In this document: one piece after another, positions 52,437 to 62,400 of the stretch
Layout of the letters: each line of letters opens with the position of its first letter
How positions within the stretch are numbered: the stretch's first letter is position 1
NCBI GenBank assembly: GCA_040954595.2
Contig: CM082583.2
Span: 5,828,001-5,892,000 of the forward strand
DNA from: Balanoglossus misakiensis
Lineage: Eukaryota > Hemichordata
Reading direction: 5' to 3'
DNA: 64,000 nucleotides
Translations under genes and position numbers: made by a program
The notes under the pieces: generated by a model
Database searches by the model: none
What the model saw: the letters and a program-made list of their open reading frames with translations, nothing else
Told to the model about the DNA's origin: nothing

Positions 52437-54339
52437 ATGGTTCCTGTATGAACCCCATATACGTACTAACTATTTTGACTCACACTACAATCATTCTGAT
52501 TAAAAGTTACTGTAGAGATATATAGGCGTATTCTTTACCTTTGGTCGGTCTCTGCTGTTCGCCTTCTACTGCTGCCGCCTCGCCTCCCACCAAGATCTTA
52601 TCGATCGATTTGCGTAATTCGTCGATTCACAGAACGCTCCGTCGGATTTGAAGAATCGTCCCTGATTGCCACGCAGGATTCAGATCAAATATTCCTCATG
52701 TACAATGTACCTCTCGGGTCGGAAGACTGAAACGGCCACAGAAATGACATTTCACAGCTAAAAGTGTGAAACGTGTTTGTCTAGTTGGCGCAATGTTATG
52801 TAATGTGTCAATGAGTGATTTGCATGTTGTGACTACAATGTACACGACACAGGTGTAGATGGTTGAGATGAATGGAATGTGTTAACAACTGAAAGTTCAA
52901 CATGTTTTCAGATTACATTGTGGCACTACAATTCTCACGGTGAATATAAGCCTCCCAAGTTAACCTTTAAGAGTCAATGGCCTGGTGACAAAGCGACAAT
53001 AGGATCATGCGGCTAGTTATATTTTGCGGAACAACGAAACAGAGAAACAACGAAACGACGAAACAGCTTAAATAAAGAAGTAATTTTTTGTAATCTACTG
53101 ACGTAATGAACGTAGAGTGTGGTAGTACTGTGTGTTGCTGATATGTGCCTTCGTGGATGGCGAGAAGTGCTATAGGCGTATTCCGTAACCCTTTGACCCC
53201 AAAAATACTGTTAGTTTTGCATCTGAGTTGATTTAGCGACTGTTTGGTTTACATTGGACAGGTTCATCAATTTCAATCAGTTCCTGTGCTCGTTCTATGC
53301 TAGTACTAGTCATATATTTCTTTCCGTTATATTACGTCAGGCTAGACGTTTCCACAATTAGCGTCAGACGCTGCGTTGTCATGACAGAACATTACCGGAT
53401 TATGTCCAATTACCAGCCCTTCACCAAACACGTGACTCTTAGAAATTGGGGCGACTCGTTATAATGGACATCATGCAATGGGAACTTCATTTCCTCGAGT
53501 GATGTGCTTAACATGTATAGACTAGCGATGGTGACCCAGGCCGCCCTGCGCCAAAGCCCACCCGTTTGCCGATGAGGCCAATTTTCCAAAATACACATAT
53601 CGCTTTCGCCAGAATTTCCTGGGGGTTCTTTGAGTGGCAGTTACAGCGATGTTTGACAAGAGAGTGATTAAATTTACACGTACTCTGCTTGCCGGCGACT
53701 CAAATGGACAAGGACTTACAGCGGACGTCCTTGACAGGCACCACTCCAGGCGAGCGTTCTGGCGAGTCCGGTTCGGTCTGAGGCGAACTAATTCACCCGT
53801 GTGTATGCATCGCTGTATACGTACATGTACATTTGCGGACGTCTCCAGGGGTCAGTACTCGAGTATCGAGTAATTAGCTCGATATTTGAAAGACAACCGC
53901 CGCATTTTAGATTGCAGCCCCGGAATATAATGTCCGTTCAAGATTTTATATTGTTTTGAAAATTCCAATATACGGGAAAGGATGGATTTCTTCTGGAAAT
54001 AGAGTGATTGGATCGACTTAAATCAAATCCCGTTGATTACATTGAGAAATTATATGTATACAAGGCGGTCGAGTATAGCATAAGTAAAAACGGAAAGATT
54101 TGAATTAAGCGTTTACTAGATTGGAAGTAAAGTAAGTCTGGACGATAATTTGATAGACAATCCCAATGCAAACGCAATCAGTGCAGATTCACTCATGTTA
54201 TTGAAATTGCCAGGTAGAGGAAGGGGAGCCCTGTACTGAAATCCTCTATGACGTCTGTAAGGTCTGCAGCAGGAAGTGAGGTGTTCGCCCTGTGTATCTA
54301 ATAGTCACCTCCCGGGGGAGGGTATTGAAGGAAAGGGAC

Positions 54340-54600
54340 ATGCAATCTCAACTACCAAATCTCTCGCTTCGATTCTCCGCCGCGCAATGATAAAAATATC
54401 ATCCGGCTCATAATGCAAATAGGCAATTTGGATACGAATCCGATCTTTGCAGCCGTGGGGGAAGAAGGTCAGCTGTTGTGAGGTTTAGGCAAAGTGGATT
54501 ACAACGACCCCGGGCACGGATTAGGGAACGGGTCCCGCATCATCCCGCAGTTGGTATATCGATTAGCTATTTGGGGCATTATAGCTTAGTCAGGCTCTCG
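54340..54600. promoter_or_regulatory. Candidate cis-regulatory module
   Basis: This patch has clustered motifs: a near-palindromic double GATA site (ATGATAAAAATATCAT, 54387-54402), a perfect POU octamer ATGCAAAT (54413-54420), a CAGCTG E-box (54470-54475) and two Otx/Bicoid-type GGATTA sites (54496-54501 and 54518-54523). There is no coding evidence. This is inference from motif density, without conservation data. Confidence 0.3.
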
Positions 54601-55329
54601 CGACACTAGAGTCATTACACAAAAATGTTACCGCTGTTTTTTTGGCTCGTGGCCATGTATTGAACCACTCTTAACACGCTGACTTGCAGTGCTGTCAGTG
54701 GCTTCTACATATGCTGTGATCTCAAAACGTTTCCTGTTGAAATCTCTCTTCAGTCGTCTTAGTAAAACACAATCCATTACACCTATATGACCTTTATCTA
54801 GCACTCTGCAATACGAAAAACGCGGCTGTTTATATTTATAACGGTTTGCTTGTGACACCCCAGAAAAAATGACATATTTCCCTTAAAACTGTGCCAGCTG
54901 TACGCGATTACCATCACAAAAGCTCTGGTCGTTTTCTCCCTTTGGCTGGACCAGATCGCTTCGATATTTATGTTCTTTTTCTAAAGTATACGTAGGTTAT
55001 TGATGACAATGCCACCCTCAATACACACGAAATGTAGACGCCCTGTAAATAATTTCAAACATTAATTTCCGCATGCCAAATTCGCATCGTTTCTAAACTG
55101 AGACATGTTTCATTCTGTGGTTTGTGTCAGAATACACATAAACGAGAGACGGTGATTTATTAGAAGAAAATTGCCGATGGTATACGCTTAGCTCTGTCAG
55201 TTGATAGTGCGTGGTTGGTAACGAAAAATACGTGTATACCCTTGATTATTTTTCTGTCATCTATATAGAGTTTCAGTACTGCCGGGCATATCGAATATCT
55301 TTAAGATGATCAGCAAAAAGCTCATCCTA

Positions 55330-55361
55330 CACTGCAAATTCTGCAAAAACAAGCCGGTTTG
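55330..55361 (+). repeat. Left terminal inverted repeat and subterminal palindrome
   Basis: CACTGCAAATTCT is followed 7 bp later by the near-perfect palindrome CAAGCCGGTTTG (55350-55361). The same 12-mer recurs near the right end at 59375-59386. Confidence 0.75.
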
Positions 55362-55376
55362 TACTCAAGCCATTCG

Positions 55377-55728
55377 GGTTTGCTGACAAGCCACCTCGTC
55401 ATACTTGCCGAAACTTCGGTATTTCCACAAGCCGCTAAATTTTCTGGTGTGTGCCAGCAAGCCAGTCAATGTTAGAAAAATGGTTTGTAAATACGCCGCT
55501 GGACAACCTGTCTGGAATGGCTTATTATTAAGCCATTGAACAAAATCTCTGGTTTGCTCGCAAACTTTAGTGATACTTATGTCTGGCTCGAATTTGTACC
55601 ATATTTAACCTTGGCTGCATTTTAAGCCGTTGGAGTTAGTGGTCGCTTTTCAAACCATAAAAAGATGTAAGTATGGTTTGAAAACACGCCATGGAAAACT
55701 TTGCCGGGATGTGGTTCATATACACGCC
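55377..55728. repeat. Left subterminal array of 16-bp imperfect palindromes (11 units)
   Basis: Units start at 55377 (GGTTTGCTGACAAGCC), 55418, 55446 (18 bp), 55482, 55519 (GGCTTATTATTAAGCC), 55551, 55585, 55613, 55641, 55675 and 55713. Each has GGYTYG-like and CRARCC-like arms around 4 central bases, usually preceded by T and followed by A. Unit-to-unit distance is 28-41 bp, mean about 33.6. Spacers are not repeated. By analogy with CACTA elements these are candidate transposase-binding sites. Confidence 0.8.
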
Positions 55729-56049
55729 ACGCTGGGCACAATGTCTTGCGAAATACCCTGATTTGGCGCGCGAATGCAGGGTCAAAGGTTATTTATTACA
55801 CAACTACAACGTTTTGACGCGAGAGAAGACGGTCCACGGGTGAGGAAGCCGATCGAATCACGTCGTTCCCTTTATAAAATTCGTTCAGCGATTTACAATG
55901 CACTCAACCTGTTCCTAAGGTAGAACCGAAATACCATATGCGTGGATAATTACTTTGGCACCGAGCATCGTTATGGAAGGATGACATCTGATGTCTTAGC
56001 AGTTGACCGCCAGCATCTACGAGACCGTAACATAGAACAATGCCGGTTG

Positions 56050-56635
56050 GGGTAAGTCCTGCTTCCATTCCATTTTGTGACAGTAACTACATTTTTGCGA
56101 GCAGTGAAGATAATACAAAATTAACAGGCCCGAATCCTGTATATACTGACTTGATCATGTGTTGATGATAGCTGAAAAGCATGTGAGAAGAAGTAATGTC
56201 AAAAGTTTGACAGCATAAAATGATAAAGTAGGGAGTGGGGCCCCAAAGGAATTTCATTATTCTTGCTATTTTCAGCCTCCATCCCCGTTCATTTTTTTTA
56301 TGCATTTTTGTGAGCGAAGACGATGCAAAGTATGTCACTATTAAAAGGCCTGAATCCTTTATATACTGCATTGATCATGTGTGGATGGTTACAAAAAAGT
56401 CTGAGCAAATCAAAAGAATTGTTTTAATGCAGCTCCGGAGTGGGGCCCTATAGCGCTATAGCCTAGGAATTTCACCATGCTTGCTATTGGCAGCCTACAT
56501 CCCCATTCATGTTTGTTTATGCACTTTTACTAGTCAAGATAATTCAAAATATGTAATAATATCTATACTGTATTGATCATTTGTAGATCGAGAGATATTT
56601 CAAATATATGAAGCTTCGAGTGGGGCTAGTGGCAG
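56050..56635. repeat. Diverged tandem repeat, ~180-205-bp unit, three copies
   Basis: GAGTGGGGC recurs at 56233, 56438 and 56618 (intervals 205 and 180). Between these, shared blocks recur in order: GGAATTTCA, CTTGCTATT, CAGCCT, CATTTTTG and TTGATCATGTGT. A partial leading copy starts near 56050-56090. The copies are clearly diverged, so the duplication is older than the 70-bp minisatellite nearby. Confidence 0.8.
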
Positions 56636-56649
56636 TGGAAGTCAACATT

Positions 56650-56666
56650 GGGGGGGGGGGGGGGGG
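56650..56666. repeat. Poly-G run (17 nt)
   Basis: Uninterrupted run of 17 G, the longest homopolymer noticed in the window, just after the ~200-bp repeats. Confidence 0.95.
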
Positions 56667-57350
56667 TAACCGCAATAAAAATGTTGTTTTGTGTTCCAAT
56701 ACTATATCAATGGATACCCATAATATTTAAATCATTGGCTGAATAATTTTTTTTTGATAAACCATGATCTCGGACCACAGGATTATTTAACCCCTGCATG
56801 CCTGCGATTTGTAACAATAATGATTCCTACTTTAATTGAACCCCAGATATTTGCATAAGAATGAAATAAATGATCTTGGTTTTGCAGGAGTGGTGATACT
56901 GGTTATGGGAAGGAGCAGTTGTTATTTTATTAGGCACCACAAAAATATGAAAAAGTCAACAAGTAGCATTTATGTTGAAGCATACACGGTATGTATAATT
57001 AAGTAGATTTTGTTATTTTTTTAATATCCATTTTTGTCATCTAGTCATCTGTTTTCTTTGCAGTTTAGTTTGTAGGGACTTCATTATAAAATACCAACCA
57101 TGTGGTTATAATTTCAGTATTGCATTTGGGAAGAGATTTTACTATTTATGCCTAAAAACTAATTTTAAAGGAACATGCCTATCTGTATTTATTAATATAG
57201 TCCAGCTATCATGTATGTAACATGTATTCAGTTATAGTCAAAGGAAACAATTCACTAAACTCTAGGTGCGAAATTTCATGCATTGCTCATTGAATCAATT
57301 TCATCTTGTTTGTTACATGCTGTGTATCTCATGGTTATGTTTGTGTTTCA

Positions 57351-57835
57351 TGGTTGCTGCCAATAACATTAGGATGGCACCATATTGTAGTGTTGTATCG
57401 ATCAGTCTCATGTTCTCATATGGTTGCTGCCTATAACAGTAGGATGGCACCATATCGTAGTGTTGTATCGGTCAGTCTCATGTTCTCATATGGTTGCTGC
57501 CTATAACAGTAGGATGGCACCATATCGTAGTGTTGTATCGGTCAGTCTCATGTTCTCATATGGTTGCTGCCTATAACAGTAGGATGGCACCATATCGTAG
57601 TGTTGTATCGGTCAGTCTCATGTTCTCATATGGTTGCTGCCTATAACAGTAGGATGGCACCATATCGTAGTGTTGTATCGGTCAGTCTCATGTTCTCATA
57701 TGGTTGCTGCCTATAACAGTAGGATGGCACCATATCGTAGTGTTGTATCGGTCAGTCTCATGTTCTTATATGGTTGCTGCCTACAACATTAGGATGGCAC
57801 CATATCGTAGTGTTTTGTGGTATGTGTGTCAGTCT
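57351..57835. repeat. 70-bp minisatellite, seven copies
   Basis: Units begin TGGTTGCTGCC at 57351, 57421, 57491, 57561, 57631, 57701 and 57771, exactly 70 bp apart. Copies 2-5 are identical, copy 6 differs at one base near its end, and the first and last copies carry several substitutions. This is the usual pattern of expansion from the middle. Because 70 is not a multiple of 3, open frames through it have a 210-bp protein period and are artefacts. Confidence 0.97.
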
Positions 57836-58844
57836 CATGGTCATTCCCCATTGATAAATAGAGAGACACTATCTTCTTTTGTTGAGTATGTCTCATACGA
57901 GTCATTGTCATATTTTCTTGTGTACATATGTGTTATGTGTTGTTTTCATGCTGGAAATTGTTTCTAATATACACTCATGTTAATTTCTAACAAGATTGTT
58001 TTCTCTTTTTGTTTTTCACTATTTGAGAGTGTTTCCCATTGAAAGAAGACGAAGTTTCATAGTAAGGAAGAAGATACTCAAGGCTAATGCCATGACTCCA
58101 ATACTCAAATGCATATAAAGGAGGATTGAAAAGTACTTTTCCACACTTAATGGTGACTTTGAAATCTGTATTCATGTCAGTTTTGACAAACAGTAGATTA
58201 AAAAAATGAGGCATTTTTGATGGATTGAAATGATTTTCCCTAACCACTTGAATGGAAAATGAGATAAAAGTTTTATTGTATATATTTTCTATCATTTATG
58301 GGGTTAATTCATTTGATTTACATAATACCATGTATTTACCGTTGTTCCTTTTTTCTTACATTGTCATTACAATAATAATGATTGACCAAAAAAGATCTTT
58401 CTCGGTGTGCTTTTTTGACAGGTTAACATACCATTGACTGTGGAGTACTAAGATGCTGCACATTATGACACATGTTATGCTTCAAGACCAAGTTATTTAA
58501 GGGCATAGTAACTAACTTTGGGCTATTTTTTATGTATTTTTGTTCAGTGTATCGACTCCTTATTTCTGTTCTACTCCTTAAAGCATGATTAACTGCCCAG
58601 GTTCGGGATCTCAACTTTGGCCTTTGCAAATGAGTTCAGGTCTGGACTAAAATTATGTTTTTTGACAATTGCTGATTGTACAATTATGGCAGTGTATAGA
58701 ATCTAGTAAATGGCATTGCATCATGCTTTGGTGAGTTGAACAAGAAACTGCAGTCACTTGAAAGAGCAAAAATGCTAAAAATGGCCCAAATTTATAACTA
58801 TAGCTTTTAGGTAAACAGAAGCAAAACATGCAATTCAAATGTTT
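57836..58844. other. AT-rich interior of the CACTA-like element
   Basis: No recognisable coding sequence. The longest frame is 102 codons on the minus strand (57987-58295) and has no known motif. No transposase, nuclease or zinc-finger signature is visible. Confidence 0.6.
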
Positions 58845-59315
58845 GGCTTGCTTACAAACTGCATTCTGTGTAAGAATGGTTTGTATACCAGCAAACCAGG
58901 AAATGCTAATTTTTGGTTTGCTGGCAAACTGAAGTGATTCATGTTTGGTTTGCTAGCACACCAGTTTTAAGTAGAAGTTGGCTTTCAGACAAGCCAATGT
59001 AAATTTTAAGGGTTTACGTACAACCCCCTTGTATTATTCGACGGTTTGTTGGCAAGCCATTGTTTTAGAAAGTGGCTTACATGCAAGCCATCATAATATA
59101 TTCATTGGTTTATATACAAACCCCTTAGATTTGTGATGGTTTGTTGACAAACCACTGGATAATGAATCGGTGTGTCTTCAAGCTCATTTGCTGAATAGAA
59201 TGGCAGGCCAGCAAGACATATTTCATTACTATGGTTGGCCTACACACCACTCATTAAATTTGCTGTGGTCTATCAGCAAGCCGGTAAGTTATATAAAACG
59301 GCAACTCAGCAAGCT
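58845..59315. repeat. Right subterminal array of 16-bp imperfect palindromes (15 units)
   Basis: Units start at 58845, 58878 (20 bp), 58915, 58947, 58980, 59011, 59043, 59074, 59107, 59138, 59169, 59202, 59233, 59267 and 59300. Clear examples are GGTTTGTTGGCAAGCC (59043), GGCTTACATGCAAGCC (59074), GGTTTATATACAAACC (59107) and GGTTTGTTGACAAACC (59138). The pitch is 31-37 bp (mean 32.5) and spacers are 15-18 bp of unrelated sequence. The units vary mainly at the centre and by C/T or A/G changes in the arms. The regular pitch puts all units on nearly the same face of the helix. This suggests cooperative protein binding, probably by a transposase (inference). Confidence 0.88.
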
Positions 59316-59434
59316 AAATTCAAGCCAAAATCAAGCCAAATTTGAAGAAATGAAAGAAGCCAATTTGCGACAAACAAGCCGGTTTGAATTTGGCTTGAAT
59401 TTAGCTTGCAGGAAAGCCAGAAGAATTTGCTGTG
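59310..59434 (-). repeat. Right terminal hairpin and terminal inverted repeat
   Basis: A 20-bp perfect inverted repeat (59310-59329 against 59389-59408) surrounds the palindrome CAAGCCGGTTTG (59375-59386). The terminal repeat follows at 59422-59434. The hairpin gives the right end a structured terminus that has no equivalent at the left end. Confidence 0.75.
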
Positions 59435-62400
59435 TATTAGCACCATATCCAAAAACCATGGCCGTGCACACGGTCCATTCAAAACGATTCAATAATCGAA
59501 GTGGAAACTGCTCTGCATCTCGTGATACTACAACCATGTCAAGTGATAAGCATCTTCTTGTGAATCTTTCCATTGTGGCGTTTCAATCGTTCCATCCCCT
59601 GTGGGTATTAATTAATTAATCTAAATTCGAATATGTTCTGTGGAGTGTTTTGCGCAGGGTTAGTGTGGTTTTCAGCTTCTTTTAATGACTGAGTGGGCTG
59701 CATGTTACCTTACACCGATTTTGTAATTCAAATCAACATGAAAATTAAAATTGAAAACCCGAGGCGAATTGAGAATGATACCAAAACTATTAAACGTCGT
59801 TAATATTTGACCATCGGATTATTGACTGAGACTTTCTCGAAATTATCAACGTTCAATTTTAATGGGTTCAAAGTGTCTTATCTACAATGTATATAGCACG
59901 TGGTGTATTTCATTTAGGCAGCCTTGTGAACGGTTTCTATTATTGGTGAAACGAATGATATCTCATTCCAACTACGAGTTTCCAACATGAAGTGAAAATT
60001 TCCATTAGGACTTTGGGTTCACTTGTCAATATAGCAACACGTGTATAAGAACATGTTCTATGAGGGAATATCTCCTATCTTGCGCCTCCCTGTATTTTAA
60101 TAGCGAAATTCCATTATTATCCAGCCATAATCCCTGCACAGCCAAAGCAAACTCCCATCCACACGTCTCTACAAGAATTTTAATTCAAAGAATGTCCACT
60201 TGCTGCGCCAATATAGACATTCTGAGTGGTGCCCATAAACTCGCGAAAGTACGAAAAATGGTGTCACAGCCAAACTAATTGACATCGGATATTTCCTGTA
60301 AGCCTCAATGCGACCTTATCTAAGGCCCTACAATAAATATGGGCAGGTGGATGAAGTGATTTGTAAACTTGAAAACTGATAGGATAAATGCAACGTTGCT
60401 GTTTAGTAGTGTGTTCTATACATTATATACGTTATCTTTAAGCACCATTTGTCACCATTTGTCCCCTCTACATTCCCACTTTACCTGGCAGTGTATCAAG
60501 TTCAATCATTTTACATTGTCCAGTGTTTCTAATTATGTGGTGGGCGGTATGGAACCCCCGGCAATATCTGTGATCCTTGACTCATCGAAGTCGAATAGTT
60601 CTTCGACACGATAGGATATAACATCTCTGCCAATTTATTTTTCACCGCAAGCGTCGAATCGATGCATATCTGAAACGTGTGCTGGGGTTGATTTTGCTTC
60701 TAAAATATCTTAATCTGCCCGGGCTTACACATGTTGAAAACCGAGTCTCCAAATTAATCACTCGGCGTCGCATGACTCTCGTTTATTTTGGTCCAGGAGC
60801 GTTAATAGAGTCATTTCCCGTGTAAAACGCCACAGATGTAAGCGTTTCTCGGGGGTGTTTCGTCCATGTATCAATAACAGTTACGTTATGTATGTCAGAA
60901 ACTGAAGTCAGGCATCAGTCACGATATCACACTCCCATCGGAGCGAAGATATTCTACAGTGATTTCAGAGGAAATCAGGGTTCTTGAGCAACTCAGTAAT
61001 TAATCTAATTAACGGAATACTGCAAAGTAGGGGAATACATCCATTTTGAGTCCATCGTTATCATATTAATTGCGGTGCACCGAATATATCACTGAAGCAC
61101 GTTCAAAATAACCCATGGACTGATAAGACAGATAATTTCCCAGGCCTTCTCGGTCGAGCACGCTATTCACGAAGAACTTTTTCCCGACAGCTTTCATAGT
61201 GTTTCACTAACTGGCACAAATGATATCGATTCACATTTTCTGTGAAAAAAAATCAAAACGGTTCAGTCCTTTAAAAGATATATCATAGATCGTCCTAAAA
61301 TGCTATACATGTCCTAGTATAGTCTGAGTTATGTCTATTCCAACAGCAGGGATATATCCATAGAGCGCTCGACTTACATGCAACCTCCACAGGGACAGAT
61401 GAAATGGACTCAATTTCCTTCTGACTGCTGACTCAGAATTTAAATCGATAGAAAATTGTTTATTTATCTGTTAAATGACTTTTAAGATACGCAAAAAGCA
61501 TATTTAGGTTGCAATTACTGTTACTCGCCTCACATATGGACGTTATTTTTTTTCAAAAGTCTGCTTCAACGGGTATTAGCAGACATACGTGACAAATCGC
61601 TACAATCCAATGGCAATCTGCAAATCCAATTGCTCTCAGTCATGGCATGATACAAAATGTTGAATATATTCGTCCTTTACTTCTGACAAAGATCACGGAT
61701 CAAAACCTTCCGTTCTTCATCAGTGTAAATTACCAAGTGGTCGAAAATAACCATTCAAGAGTTTGACAGGTACCATGGTCAGTCATTAAAGCGAAATACC
61801 AGAGGTAATATGATATTTGTATCAATCAAAATTTTAATATTCGCATCATGTAACAGTTTCTACGAAAGGACGTGAAATTGATCTACCGTAATAATGAAAA
61901 AAACGCGAAACCTTCTTTTGGAATGCGATACTCCACCATCAGCTATTGCATGTATATAGATTTGTGATTCCTAAACAGGTTGATAATTGCAGAACGTTCA
62001 GCGCGGAACAATCTCATTTCATCTGCAACATGTGCATAGCCCAGCTTCGACCGCATCACTATTGGGGAATCGCTAGATGGTTTATATAGTACGGCGCTAC
62101 AGTAGAATCCAGGTCGATGTTTAAAAAGTATGAAATCAAAGGAGGGTTAGAATCAGAAATACTACGTTGCAAGAGTCGACAGCGACCTTTTTATATCCTC
62201 AAATATCTAGAAAGCCCACTCACACCAGTTCATGCATTAATTAATCGAGGCTGGTCGAGTGAAGTCTAATTAACTTGTACATATTTTTAAATCCATTTCA
62301 AATATCAATGCTCTGTATTCAATTCATAGGTACTAGAGGTTTGTAGCTGGTAGTAAGTGATATCATATTGTTTATCCGTCGAAAGACCAGCATGTTTTGT

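Larger units (their letters stand above)
44202..55329. other. Long non-coding stretch, no gene recognised
   Basis: About 11 kb with short unrecognised frames, the longest 131 codons at 48172-48567. It contains a short (GA)n at about 44311-44331, a perfect 14-bp palindrome ATAACATATGTTAT at 46536-46549, CTAC/CCTC/GACT simple repeats at 47860-47914 and a TGACGTCA at 48961. TACATGTA palindromes lie at 47068 and 53822. A palindrome pair and a candidate regulatory patch are listed separately. Confidence 0.5.
55330..59434. mobile_element. ~4.1-kb CACTA/EnSpm-like non-autonomous transposon
   Basis: The left terminus reads CACTGCAAATTCT (55330-55342). The right terminus is its reverse complement with one mismatch, AGAATTTGCTGTG (59422-59434). 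Both are bordered by TA (55328-55329 and 59435-59436), a possible 2-bp target duplication. CACTR-type termini plus dense arrays of short motifs in both orientations just inside the ends are the established hallmark of the CACTA/EnSpm superfamily. Here 16-bp imperfect palindromes are arrayed at 55377-55728 and 58845-59315. The interior is AT-rich, contains a ~200-bp tandem repeat, a 70-bp minisatellite and a 17-nt G run, and has no frame resembling a transposase. It is therefore probably mobilised in trans or dead. Caveats: the terminal repeat is short and imperfect, and a TA match alone has a 1-in-16 chance. Confidence 0.75.

Noticed and set aside
57306-57967. Repetitive open frames rich in His-Ile-Val-Val-Leu-Tyr
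   Set aside because: They are produced by the 70-bp minisatellite read in shifting frames.
58845-59315. CRISPR array
   Set aside because: The repeats are only 16 bp and variable, spacers are 15-18 bp, there are no cas genes, and the context is animal DNA inside transposon-like termini.
59170-59619. 149-codon open frame
   Set aside because: The frame runs through the palindrome array and the transposon end. It has no recognisable domain, and its length is explained by the low stop density of the repeats.
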